A stretch of DNA of 64,000 bases. Origin: Paenibacillus sp. E222 (GTDB lineage: Bacteria > Bacillota > Bacilli > Paenibacillales > Paenibacillaceae). The notes under the pieces were generated by a model that was not told where the DNA came from, did not search any database, and saw only the letters and a list, made by a program, of their open reading frames with translations. This document shows positions 16,988 through 25,508 of this stretch, in pieces. The translations under genes and the position numbers were made by a program. Numbering within the stretch: position 1 is the first letter of the stretch; each line of letters opens with the position of its first letter. The stretch is from positions 1,550,001 to 1,614,000 of the forward strand of contig NZ_CP058552.1 in assembly GCF_013401555.1 (NCBI RefSeq), in the 5' to 3' direction.

Positions 16988-18622
16988 ATGTCTGTACAAC
17001 ATCGCAAATCTTCGGCCCTCACGCTGGCAACGATGCTCTTGTTGCTATTCGTTATCGTGGGCTGCAGCAATACAGGAAGTGGAGATGAATCCTCATCTGC
17101 TGCTTCGGATCAAACGTCTACGAAGTCGATTACGATGTCATGGCCACGTGATATCGGTACAATGAATCCGCACACGTACAATCCTTCGCAATTATTTGCC
17201 CAATCCATGCTCTATGAGCCGCTAATCAGTTACCAGAAGGACGGAAAACTGGAACCTGCGCTGGCAGAATCATGGACCATCTCCGATGACGGCAAGGTAT
17301 ATACATTCAAGCTTCGCCAAGGTGTGAAATTTTCAGATGGTACGCCATTTAATGCTGAGATCGTGAAAAAGAATTTTGATGCTGTGATGAAAAATAAAGA
17401 CACACATAGCTGGCTGGGCATTGTAGGCGTGCTCGACAAGACGGAGGTTGTGGATGACCAGACTTTCCGACTGACACTCACAGAGCCATATTATCCTGTT
17501 CTTCAGGACTTGTCGGTGGTTCGTCCTTTCCGCTTCCTGGGTGAAGCTGGATTCCCGGATGATGGAGATACTTCCCAAGGTATCAAAGAGCCGATTGGAA
17601 CAGGCCCGTGGATGCTGGCTGATTACAAGCAGGACGAATATGCTGTTTTCAAACGTAACCCGAATTATTGGGGAACAGCACCAAAGGTAGATCAGATTAC
17701 GGTCAAAATCATTCCTGACGGTGAAACCCGTGTCCTTGCTTTTGAAAAAGGCGATCTCGACCTGATCTACGGGGAAGGTGTGATCAGTCTGGATGCATTC
17801 CAACAGCTTCGTGACAACGATGAATATGTGACCCAATTGTCTGATCCGGTGGGCACACGCAGTCTGCTGCTGAACTCATCCAATCCAAAGTTATCCGATG
17901 TCAGAGTACGGATGGCGCTCCAGCAAGGGTTTAACAAACAAGCGATGGTTGAAGGCGTCACTTCCGGTTTGGAAGAACCAGCCGATACGGTATTATCCAA
18001 AAACTACCCGTACACTAATGTAAACCTGGAACCGATCACGTATGATGTGGAGAAATCCAAAGATTTACTGGATGAAGCGGGCTGGAAGCTACCGGCTGGT
18101 GGTACGGTTCGTGAGAAAGACGGTCAGCAGCTTGATTTCGAGATGATTTTTGACAAAACGGACCCGATTCAGAAAGCGATGGCTGAGACCATTCAGGCTG
18201 AGTGGAGCGAGCTGGGGGTTAAAGTAAACCTCACTGGACTGGAACTTACGGTACAGATCAAACGTTTGAAAGCTAATGATTTCGACCTGTATTTCTGGTA
18301 CAACTATGGTGCTCCGTATGATCCACATTCCTTCATTAACGTTGTAGCGAGCCCTGGATTCGGGATTTCCGAGACCCTGAGTGCGCTGCCGATGAAAAAG
18401 GAACTGGACGAGCAGGTGCATGCAGCACTGTCATCTACAGACGAGACGAAACGCCAGGAGTTATATGGCTCTATCCTGAAAACACTTCAGGAGCAATCGG
18501 CGATCGTACCCATCTCTTATATTAAGAAAACAGCTGTATATCAGAAGAAAATCTCCAACTTTATTTTCCCGGCGAACCGTGATGAAAATCCGTTTGTGGG
18601 CATTGAATTAGGCAATCAATAA
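16988..18622 (+). CDS. nikA: Nickel/metallophore-type ABC importer, NikA-like binding lipoprotein
   Basis: The roughly 544-residue family 5 solute-binding protein has a lipobox (VIVGCSN). It tracks E. coli NikA closely: SWPRDIGTMNPHTYNPSQLF, AQSMLYEPL, RPFRFLG (the conserved metal-chelate-binding arginine region), GTGPW and GAPYDPH. At the position of NikA His416, the nickel ligand, the aligned residue is Phe in ASPGFGISE. ATG 16988 is chosen (AAAGGGG upstream); an earlier ATG at 16934 would place the Fur box inside the gene. Fur control and loss of the histidine suggest it binds a metal-metallophore complex rather than Ni-(His)2. That part is inference. Confidence 0.85.
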   Translation: MSVQHRKSSALTLATMLLLLFVIVGCSNTGSGDESSSAASDQTSTKSITMSWPRDIGTMNPHTYNPSQLFAQSMLYEPLISYQKDGKLEPALAESWTISDDGKVYTFKLRQGVKFSDGTPFNAEIVKKNFDAVMKNKDTHSWLGIVGVLDKTEVVDDQTFRLTLTEPYYPVLQDLSVVRPFRFLGEAGFPDDGDTSQGIKEPIGTGPWMLADYKQDEYAVFKRNPNYWGTAPKVDQITVKIIPDGETRVLAFEKGDLDLIYGEGVISLDAFQQLRDNDEYVTQLSDPVGTRSLLLNSSNPKLSDVRVRMALQQGFNKQAMVEGVTSGLEEPADTVLSKNYPYTNVNLEPITYDVEKSKDLLDEAGWKLPAGGTVREKDGQQLDFEMIFDKTDPIQKAMAETIQAEWSELGVKVNLTGLELTVQIKRLKANDFDLYFWYNYGAPYDPHSFINVVASPGFGISETLSALPMKKELDEQVHAALSSTDETKRQELYGSILKTLQEQSAIVPISYIKKTAVYQKKISNFIFPANRDENPFVGIELGNQ

Positions 18623-18701
18623 GAAGTAGCAATTACTTTAATTTTGGAAGTGGTAAGGCCTTGGTAAGGTCATGTAGCTTGATAAAGGGGAGGAACGTTT
18701 G

Positions 18702-19646
18702 GTGATCGGTTATATTGGTAAACGAATGATCGCGATCATTCCTATCGTTTTTATCGCTACACTTGTTACCTTTGCGCTTATTCATATCTCACCAGTTGAT
18801 CCGGCCGAGGCTTATCTGACAGCAGCTCATATCTATCCAACACCGGAGCTGCTTGCGCAAAAGCGGCATGAATTCGGACTGGATCAGCCCTTGTTAACCC
18901 AATATGCGCATACGCTTCAGAAGATTGCCAAGCTCGACTTCGGCACCTCCTATCTCACCAACAAACCCGTATGGGATGAAGTGAAATTAAGGCTTCCGGC
19001 TACGGCTGAACTGGCCTTCTGGAGTATGTTGTTATCGGCTCTGGTGAGCATCCCTTTGGGAATACTGGCCGCAGTGTACAAGAATAGCTGGATTGACATG
19101 GTCAGCCGGGCCATTTCCTATTTTGGAGCATCTATTCCGCAATTCTGGCTCGGTTATCTGCTGATCTTCTTTTTCTCGGTGAAATTGGACTGGCTGCCTG
19201 TGGAGGGGCGTGGATCGTGGGAGAATCTGGTTCTGCCTACGATTACACTCTCCTTGATTCTTATTGCGATCTACACCCGATTGTTGCGTTCCAGTGTACT
19301 GGAGCAATTGCAGGAGACCTATGTACAGTACGCGAGAACACGCGGGATTCGCGAACGAGTCATCATGCTGAAACATGTCCTGAAAATCGCCATATCGCCC
19401 CTCATTACGGGGATGGGGATGAGTATGGGCAAGCTGCTCACGGGCACCATTATTGTGGAGCAGGTATTTTCCTGGCCGGGGTTTGGGCGTTATTTTGTCG
19501 ATGCGATATTTAACCGGGATATCCCCGTAATACAATGTTATGTCTTTCTGGCAGCATGCCTGTTCATCGGTTGCAATCTGCTCGTTGATCTGGTGCAGTT
19601 TGTGATGGACCCACGGATTTCAGCGAAAGGACGGGCCGAACATTGA
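18702..19646 (+). CDS. nikB: Nickel/peptide-type ABC importer permease (NikB-like)
   Basis: The roughly 314-residue DppB/NikB-type permease starts with a membrane helix and the motif TFALIHISPVDPAEAYL, and carries the EAA-like loop YVQYARTRGIRERVIMLKHV. GTG 18702 lies 8 nt after GGAGG; TTG 18699 is an alternative. It overlaps nikC by 4 nt. Confidence 0.87.
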   Translation: MIGYIGKRMIAIIPIVFIATLVTFALIHISPVDPAEAYLTAAHIYPTPELLAQKRHEFGLDQPLLTQYAHTLQKIAKLDFGTSYLTNKPVWDEVKLRLPATAELAFWSMLLSALVSIPLGILAAVYKNSWIDMVSRAISYFGASIPQFWLGYLLIFFFSVKLDWLPVEGRGSWENLVLPTITLSLILIAIYTRLLRSSVLEQLQETYVQYARTRGIRERVIMLKHVLKIAISPLITGMGMSMGKLLTGTIIVEQVFSWPGFGRYFVDAIFNRDIPVIQCYVFLAACLFIGCNLLVDLVQFVMDPRISAKGRAEH

Positions 19647-20473
19647 TAAATAAATGGCGTGCGGTATTTAAAGGACAGAGAGCCATCCAGATATGCTCGG
19701 TGATCATATTGCTTTTTTTCGTGATGGCGTTATTAGCCCCATGGATTGCTCCTCATGACCCTGTGAAGGTGAATCTGTTACAGAAGCTGGCGAGTCCATC
19801 GCTTGAGCATTGGCTGGGAACAGATCATCTGGGACGCGACAATCTCACCAGGCTGATGTATGGAGCGCGGGTATCGCTCGGTTTTGCGACCCTGATCTTT
19901 CTGTCTTCTTTGCTTATAGGTGTCATTGTAGGCTCAATCTCCGGTTACCTTGGTGGCTGGGTGGACAGTCTGCTGATGCGCTTGTGTGAAGGCATTATGG
20001 CGTTTCCGAATCTGGTGCTGGTTCTGGGCATTGTGGGGATCTTTGGTCCAGGTCTAATGCAGGTGCTTCTAGCCCTCATGATGGTGCAGTGGGTGTATTA
20101 TGCACGCATCTGCCGGAATATGGTCGTTAGTCTGAAGGAGCGGAACTTCATCGCAGCGGCGCGAATTAGCGGTTCCTCTTCGTGGACAATTATCCGCAGA
20201 CATATCATCCCCAACGTGCAGCGTCCGATCGTTGTGATGGGTACGCTGGAGATGGGTTGGGCGATTATGGATATATCTGCACTGTCCTTCCTGGGACTCG
20301 GTATTCAACCCCCGAATGCAGAATGGGGCGCCATGATTCATGAAGGAACAGGTTATATTCGCAGTCATCCGGAGTTGATGATCTACCCGGGTGCATTGAT
20401 TCTGCTGGTCGTCATTACGTTCAACATCTTGGGAGAAGCGTTATCCGAGCGTTATGGCATTGCAAAAAGGTAG
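19643..20473 (+). CDS. nikC: Nickel/peptide-type ABC importer permease (NikC-like)
   Basis: The 276-residue DppC/NikC-type permease has the typical N-terminal APWIAPHDPVKVN, GTDHLGRDNLTRLMYGARVSL and the loop ERNFIAAARISGSSSW. The start is TTG overlapping the nikB stop (TTGA). It pairs with NikB to form the channel. Confidence 0.87.
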   Translation: MINKWRAVFKGQRAIQICSVIILLFFVMALLAPWIAPHDPVKVNLLQKLASPSLEHWLGTDHLGRDNLTRLMYGARVSLGFATLIFLSSLLIGVIVGSISGYLGGWVDSLLMRLCEGIMAFPNLVLVLGIVGIFGPGLMQVLLALMMVQWVYYARICRNMVVSLKERNFIAAARISGSSSWTIIRRHIIPNVQRPIVVMGTLEMGWAIMDISALSFLGLGIQPPNAEWGAMIHEGTGYIRSHPELMIYPGALILLVVITFNILGEALSERYGIAKR

Positions 20474-20513
20474 TTGGTTCGGAACCGAAGGCATATAAGG
20501 GGTGAACGTAACG

Positions 20514-21320
20514 ATGGATGATGCAGCGAAGGTGCTCGAAGTTCGTGGTCTGCAAGTGAATCTTAGAACAGCGGAGGGTTTAGTCCCGTTACTGGAGCCC
20601 CTTGATTTCGAATTGGAAAAAGGCCGTGTCCTCGGTCTGGTCGGCGAGAGTGGTAGCGGTAAGACCGTTACGTGTAACGCGCTGCTCCATCTGCTTGATC
20701 CGCGCAGGATGGAAGTGTCGGGCAGCATCCGTCTAAATGGACGGGAGCTTGGCTCGTTGTCAGGTGAGGAGATGCGGCGCATCCGGGGCAAGGATATCGG
20801 ATTTATTATGCAGAATCCGATGAATGCTTTTACACCCGTATATACGATCGGATCTCAATTCATTGAAACCTTGCGTACGCACACGGGGATGTCGAAAGCA
20901 GCGGCCCGAGAGCAGGCTATTACTGCCTTGGCAGACATGAACCTGCCCGAGCCAGCCAAGCTGATGAAGCGATATCCCTTCCAACTGAGTGGTGGTATGT
21001 TACAGCGGGTGATGATTGCCATATCGATGTGCCTGCGACCCGCCTTGGTAATTGCTGACGAACCAACGACGGCACTGGATGTCGTGAATCAGTTGAAGGT
21101 GCTTCAGGAATTGGATCGGCTACGTACGGAATACGGCACATCCATTTTGCTCATCTCTCACGATCTGGGTGTGATCTCGCAAATGGCGGATGAAGTCGCG
21201 GTTATCCAGAAGGGTCGAATTGTGGAGCAGGCGGATGTGTACCAACTGTTCGATGACCCGCAGCATGAGTATACACGGATGTTGTTAAATGCCAGGCCCA
21301 GTTTGCCTTTAGGACGATAG
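20514..21320 (+). CDS. nikD: Nickel/peptide-type ABC importer ATPase (NikD-like)
   Basis: The 268-residue ABC ATPase has Walker A GESGSGKTV, Q-loop IMQNPMNAF, signature LSGGMLQRV, Walker B LVIADEPTTALD and switch His ISHDLG. The C-terminal stretch HEYTRMLLNA is typical of oligopeptide/nickel ATPases. ATG 20514 follows AAGGGGTG; GTG 20502 lies in the ribosome site and is rejected. Confidence 0.87.
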   Translation: MDDAAKVLEVRGLQVNLRTAEGLVPLLEPLDFELEKGRVLGLVGESGSGKTVTCNALLHLLDPRRMEVSGSIRLNGRELGSLSGEEMRRIRGKDIGFIMQNPMNAFTPVYTIGSQFIETLRTHTGMSKAAAREQAITALADMNLPEPAKLMKRYPFQLSGGMLQRVMIAISMCLRPALVIADEPTTALDVVNQLKVLQELDRLRTEYGTSILLISHDLGVISQMADEVAVIQKGRIVEQADVYQLFDDPQHEYTRMLLNARPSLPLGR

Positions 21321-21479
21321 CGAATCACAAATGAATTGAATTGTTCAGTGAGTGTTTATATGGAGCGGGTATGAATTGTATTTTGAGTGGTAGGCGTAGG
21401 TTGGAATGGACAGGGTAATGTGTAATTTCGGCTTCTTCGGAGATTGATTCTGCCAAGTACGAGAGAGGAGGATGACCTG

Positions 21480-22280
21480 ATGCTTCAGGTACGTGAAGTA
21501 AGCCATAGCTATGGCAAACGCAACTGGATGGATCGTTCGGGAGCGCGTCCTCCTGTGCTGTCAGACATTTCGCTTACGATTGAAAAGGGTGTTTGTCTGG
21601 GGCTGCTGGGTACAAGTGGGGCAGGTAAAAGCACCTTGGGCAAAATCATTCTTGGTTTGGAAAAGCCCAGCAAGGGTCAGGTTTTATTTCAAGGTCAGGA
21701 TATATACCGGGCCAGCAAACCCGTACTTAAGGGATTACGACGTGATCTGCAAGTCGTGTTCCAGGACTGTTATTCGGCTGTGAATCCGCTTATGACTGCC
21801 GCGCAGATCATCGGTGAGCCGCTGGATAATTACGAGCAATTGTCGGCAAAAGAACAACTGCGTGTGGTTGGACAACTGCTTGAGCAGGTTGGACTTACAC
21901 CTGAGGATGGGATTAAGCTTCCGCACCAGTTCAGCGGTGGGCAATTACAGCGAGTCAACATCGCACGAGCTATCGCGCTCAAGCCGAAGTTAATCGTACT
22001 GGACGAATCAATCAGCAGCCTGGATATGGTGCACCAGACACAAATTCTATCTTTGCTGGCAGAGCTCAGAGCATCGTATGGGTTGTCGTACCTCTTTATC
22101 ACGCATGATATTCGGGCCGCCATGACGATCTGTGATCGCATTGCCGTAATGGATCAGGGCAAGCTGGTTTATAGCGGAGATGCAGGTGATTCGGTGCTGC
22201 AGTCGGATCATCCGGCTGTGCAGCAGTTGGTTACAGCTATTTTGCCTGAGCATCCGTCGGGTCGTATTTCGTTTGGGTAA
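21480..22280 (+). CDS. nikE: Nickel/peptide-type ABC importer ATPase (NikE-like)
   Basis: The 266-residue ABC ATPase has Walker A GTSGAGKST, signature FSGGQLQRV, Walker B LIVLDESISSLD (serine where many have Pro/Thr) and switch ITHDIRAA. ATG 21480 lies 8 nt after AGAGGAGG. A 159-nt gap separates it from nikD, longer than elsewhere in the operon and without a clear promoter. The two ATPases, two permeases and binding protein make a complete importer. Confidence 0.86.
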   Translation: MLQVREVSHSYGKRNWMDRSGARPPVLSDISLTIEKGVCLGLLGTSGAGKSTLGKIILGLEKPSKGQVLFQGQDIYRASKPVLKGLRRDLQVVFQDCYSAVNPLMTAAQIIGEPLDNYEQLSAKEQLRVVGQLLEQVGLTPEDGIKLPHQFSGGQLQRVNIARAIALKPKLIVLDESISSLDMVHQTQILSLLAELRASYGLSYLFITHDIRAAMTICDRIAVMDQGKLVYSGDAGDSVLQSDHPAVQQLVTAILPEHPSGRISFG

Positions 22281-22434
22281 TGCATTATTTGTATTGTTGT
22301 AGATGGCTGTTCATTGGGGTTGCTTACCATGGTTGCTCCATTGCATTACTGATGCGAAGTCGACTTTCTAGAGGCGGGGGATTGGCGTATTACGCTGACC
22401 TGCCGTGCGGCTTTTTCTCTCTAAGTGGAAGTCG

Positions 22435-22629
22435 CTAACGAACCTAGTGAGCGTTAAATGGCGATTTAGCGCGGAATGCAAAATGTAACGAACTTCAGTG
22501 AAGTTATTCCGATGCAAACCTGCCAAAACCTGCGAAAGCACATACAGATTGGGATAATAACGTTTCTACGATTCGTTAAACCGCAGACTTGTAGGAAATG
22601 GAGCTATTAACGTGTGTAAGATTCGTTAG
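22435..22629. repeat. 195-nt four-module intergenic element, copy 1
   Basis: Four 22-nt modules of the form YTAACGAA-N10-GTTA lie at 22435-22456 and 22485-22506 (plus) and at 22558-22579 and 22608-22629 (minus). Each module is a loose palindrome (TAACG...CGTTA), and the whole element is symmetric in orientation. The offsets 50, 73 and 50 nt are identical to those in the second copy at 34889. It fills most of the gap between nikE and the convergent oxidoreductase gene (22281-22884). Function unknown. Confidence 0.75.
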
Positions 22630-22650
22630 ACCATAATGAAAATGAATGCT

Positions 22651-22702
22651 AAAAGGGTTGTCCCCTACGCCTTGAACAAGACGTAGGGGACAACCCTTTT
22701 TT
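22651..22702. terminator. Bidirectional terminator with a perfect 19-bp stem
   Basis: The arms 22651-22669 (AAAAGGGTTGTCCCCTACG) and 22682-22700 pair perfectly around a 12-nt loop, with a T-run on the plus strand and T-rich sequence on the minus strand. It separates the nik operon from the convergent oxidoreductase gene. Confidence 0.85.
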
Positions 22703-22884
22703 GTACCTGGGAATAGGCACATTTCCTGCTTTCTGATATAAGTTAAACTAAAATTGCACTTACGCCACTCGGATTACAGGACTACCTTTGAATTACGCTT
22801 ATCCCCAGATTTTTGATTTAACTTATAAGGTGAACATCTGGAGAGAAGCCTATACTTCCGATGAGGATTTCTTGCAGAAATCTT

Positions 22885-23466
22885 TTACCCCATCTTCCGC
22901 CCAAGCTGCTCAATCTTCTCCAGCCATTTCTTTCTCTGTTCCTCGGACTGTTTGCCGACCAGATCTACAGGTGTTATACGCACAGGTTTGATGCCTGTTA
23001 GAGCAAAGGTGGAGATCTTCATCATTTTGTGTGCAGGTTCACCCTGGAACCATTTGTAGTACCAGTTCGGACCATCCATGGTGGTGATCATGCGTGCGGT
23101 GCGACCTTTGAGCAGTTGATCCGGGAAAAGTTTACCTTTGTGATACTTGAAGGCATAGCCTGGCATGAAGATGCGGTCGATGAATCCTTTGAACAAAGCT
23201 GGTGGTCCTCCCCACCAAATCGGAAACACCCATACGAGATGCTCTGCCCATTTAATCGCCTCTTGGGCTTCCAGCAAGTCGGGTTCGAGGGGAAGTTTAT
23301 TTCGGTATCCACCGGCTAAATTCATGTTAAATTCCAACTCATTGAGGGTGATCATGCGAACCTCGGCACCTGCCTGCACAGCACCTTTACGATAGGCTTC
23401 GGCGATTGCGCCATTGTAACTGGGGGAGACGGGGTTGCCTTGAATAATTAATATTTTCTTCATCAT
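22885..23466 (-). CDS. NAD(P)H-dependent flavodoxin-fold oxidoreductase (quinone reductase family)
   Basis: The 193-residue protein has the flavodoxin-like fold of NAD(P)H quinone oxidoreductases (YwrO/MdaB/KefF type). It begins KKILIIQGNPVSPSYN (FMN phosphate loop), then HLVWVFPIWWGGPPALFKGFIDRIF, TTMDGPNWYYKW and a basic tail. It probably reduces quinones or electrophiles with FMN. Upstream lies an operator-like site shared with the neighbouring TetR gene, so induction by an electrophile is likely. Confidence 0.85.
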   Translation of the reverse strand: MMKKILIIQGNPVSPSYNGAIAEAYRKGAVQAGAEVRMITLNELEFNMNLAGGYRNKLPLEPDLLEAQEAIKWAEHLVWVFPIWWGGPPALFKGFIDRIFMPGYAFKYHKGKLFPDQLLKGRTARMITTMDGPNWYYKWFQGEPAHKMMKISTFALTGIKPVRITPVDLVGKQSEEQRKKWLEKIEQLGRKMG

Positions 23467-23486
23467 GATGACACGTCCTGACTATT

Positions 23487-23504
23487 TTAGTTAATGAACA
23501 CTAA
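23487..23504. promoter_or_regulatory. TetR operator upstream of the oxidoreductase gene
   Basis: TTAGT-N8-ACTAA lies 21 nt before the oxidoreductase start. The same half-sites with the same 8-nt spacing occur upstream of the TetR gene. Confidence 0.65.
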
Positions 23505-23512
23505 CCTCATGT

Positions 23513-23539
23513 GCAAAAAGAAAAGGTCACGAATGACCT
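23513..23539 (-). terminator. Terminator of the TetR gene
   Basis: On the minus strand AGGTCA and TGACCT pair around a 4-nt loop, followed by a T-tract. It separates the TetR gene from the oxidoreductase gene. A second hairpin without a T-run (CGTTCAGG/CCTGAACG) lies at 23546-23566. Confidence 0.7.
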
Positions 23540-23673
23540 GGCCATCGTTCAGGAACCTCCTGAACGTTAGTTGAAGCCGGAGCTTCTATTTTAAACGAAT
23601 GATTTTACACTGGAGCACTGGGCGATTAGATGCATCTCTTGATCCCTGACAGACCGGAACAACCTTCGCAAAG

Positions 23674-24285
23674 CTATTCGGCCCGCTTCTGCCCCATATT
23701 AGTTGCCCCCTGTCCCAACATCGATGCGAGTCGGTGAACGGTCTCTCCAGTGTATGGAACAAGCAGCTCTGGCAGTTCACCTTGCATACTGGATACGGCC
23801 AGACGCGTAATTGCACCAATGACCAGAACGGCTGTGAGCCGTGAATCCTGATCTGGTAGTTCACCTCGCATAATCCCCTGATCGATAAGATCAATCAACG
23901 CATCAAGCGGCTGACGGTAATCCTCGCTGCTTCCAGCTTCAATGAAAATCTCATGATTTTGTGAAATCAGCAGCAGTCCGTAGGGATCTTCATCATGCAG
24001 GTGGAGAACTTCGGTAATCAGTTGCCGGAAGCGTTCCAGCACCGGACCTTCCTGGCGAACATACCCGTCAATCAAGGCGGTATAGTCCGCGCAATATTGG
24101 GTGAAGGCCTCAAGGGCAACAGCATCTTTGTTTTTAAAATGTTTGTAGATCGCCGCATCCGTTACTCCGGCGGCGTCACCGATCTCTTTGACGGAAATGC
24201 CGTCAACGCCTTTGGTTGCAAACAAGCGCATCGCCGCTTGTAGGATGTCTTTCTTTTTGCTGTCTACATGAGGTTTGTTCTTCAT
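23674..24285 (-). CDS. TetR-family transcriptional repressor
   Basis: The 203-residue protein has an N-terminal TetR helix-turn-helix (ILQAAMRLFATKGVDGISVKEI, DAAIYKHFKNKDA) and a helical ligand domain. It sits upstream of the oxidoreductase gene on the same strand, separated by a terminator. The operator TTAGT-N8-ACTAW is found 7 nt before its own start and before the oxidoreductase, which supports autoregulation and control of the neighbour. Confidence 0.88.
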   Translation of the reverse strand: MKNKPHVDSKKKDILQAAMRLFATKGVDGISVKEIGDAAGVTDAAIYKHFKNKDAVALEAFTQYCADYTALIDGYVRQEGPVLERFRQLITEVLHLHDEDPYGLLLISQNHEIFIEAGSSEDYRQPLDALIDLIDQGIMRGELPDQDSRLTAVLVIGAITRLAVSSMQGELPELLVPYTGETVHRLASMLGQGATNMGQKRAE

Positions 24286-24291
24286 GATTTT

Positions 24292-24309
24292 ATAGTAAGT
24301 GATTACTAA
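24292..24309. promoter_or_regulatory. TetR operator upstream of the TetR gene
   Basis: Read on the minus strand this is TTAGT-N8-ACTAT, within the palindrome TAGTAAGTGATTACTA (24293-24308). It matches the site at 23487. Confidence 0.7.
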
Positions 24310-24518
24310 CTAAATTGCAACTGCCATTTTGAAATCTCTTATTTAATGCTACGAAAAGTGCTGTCGCTCAAAGCTTGCAGGCTTGTGAACGGCAACGTAT
24401 GATGGATAGAAATAATAACGGATAGACGGGCGCGGAGCATGGGCAGATGTAGGTCTGCAAAGGCAAGCATGAATAGAACCAGCTCCAAGCCTGGGGAACG
24501 AAATGGAAGGTGAATGGC

Positions 24519-25490
24519 GTGAATGAAGACGTGCAGGCGCATCGCTGGGTGACTCCCGCAGGGACGTTGAATGAACAATATATAACAAGCAGGGAACGGC
24601 TCTACAAAGGAATGAATGGTAAATATGTGGAGCGTTTCACTGTTCATACCGGGGAAAGTTATATTTTCAAACCACTGACCAATCCCGCACAATATGGACG
24701 TGAACAATGGATGTCCAGGCATGTGCTGTCTGTACTGCCGCCCATATATCCAGAATTAATTGCTGCATCAGACTGCGAAATTGACGCGGAACAGAGCTGG
24801 ATCATCTATGAGGATCTGGGTGAACTGGTGCATGATTCGCGGGAAGAGACGATGCTGGCTGCTGCTGTACATATGGCGGAGTGGCACACGTTATCTGTTA
24901 CAGATTGGGGTGAACTGCCCCGGGTGGGTCAGAAACCGCCAATCCGAGACATGCTGGATGATCTGCTTGAGCAGAAGGAATCCACTGCTGATTTGTTGTC
25001 CAAGCTGGAGATCACGCTGTCACCATCGGATTGGCACAACATCGCCGCGCTAATCCATACGGCAGAGGAGGAGTTACCTCGTGTTTTGTGTCACGGAGAT
25101 CTCCATCCCGGCAACATGGCGAATGTGAATGGCAGGCTGGTAATTATCGATTGGGAGCATGCGCATCTGAATACGGCTCTCTGGGACGTGTATCATCTGG
25201 TGGATCTATCACATCCACTGTTCCCGAGAACCGTTACGTCTGAGCTGCGGGAGCGGATGATCGATGTTTATCTGGACGGGCTGGAGCGGCATAGCGTTCA
25301 GGTTGACCGGGTTTCTTTTAAAAGGTGGTACTGTGCATATGCCATTGTATTCTCGCTCTGGATGCTGCGTCTGATTGATGGAGATCTGAGAAGTGTAGAC
25401 TGTGTATGGCCGGAGGAACAGCTGCGGAACCAGCGGCACGAGACGGCAAAGACGCTGGAACAGTGCATGAAGCAGTGTTGTAGGGAATAG
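24519..25490 (+). CDS. Aminoglycoside-phosphotransferase-fold kinase (APH family)
   Basis: The roughly 323-residue protein has an APH/choline-kinase fold. The catalytic loop reads VLCHGDLHPGNM and the metal-binding motif IIDWEHAHL, both near residues 190-215. The N-terminal lobe includes SYIFKPL, with the probable ATP lysine. Small-molecule phosphorylation is expected, but the substrate cannot be read. GTG 24519 lies 8 nt after GGAAGG. The next gene, a glycosyltransferase, starts 18 nt after its stop, so the pair may act on one sugar compound. Confidence 0.75.
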   Translation: MNEDVQAHRWVTPAGTLNEQYITSRERLYKGMNGKYVERFTVHTGESYIFKPLTNPAQYGREQWMSRHVLSVLPPIYPELIAASDCEIDAEQSWIIYEDLGELVHDSREETMLAAAVHMAEWHTLSVTDWGELPRVGQKPPIRDMLDDLLEQKESTADLLSKLEITLSPSDWHNIAALIHTAEEELPRVLCHGDLHPGNMANVNGRLVIIDWEHAHLNTALWDVYHLVDLSHPLFPRTVTSELRERMIDVYLDGLERHSVQVDRVSFKRWYCAYAIVFSLWMLRLIDGDLRSVDCVWPEEQLRNQRHETAKTLEQCMKQCCRE

Positions 25491-25508
25491 AAATGAGGGG
25501 TGCAGAAC

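Noticed and set aside
22435..22629. CRISPR-like spacing of repeats at 22435 and 34889
   Set aside because: Repeats are only two per orientation, imperfect, palindromic and inverted about a centre, with no cas genes nearby. A structured intergenic element fits better.
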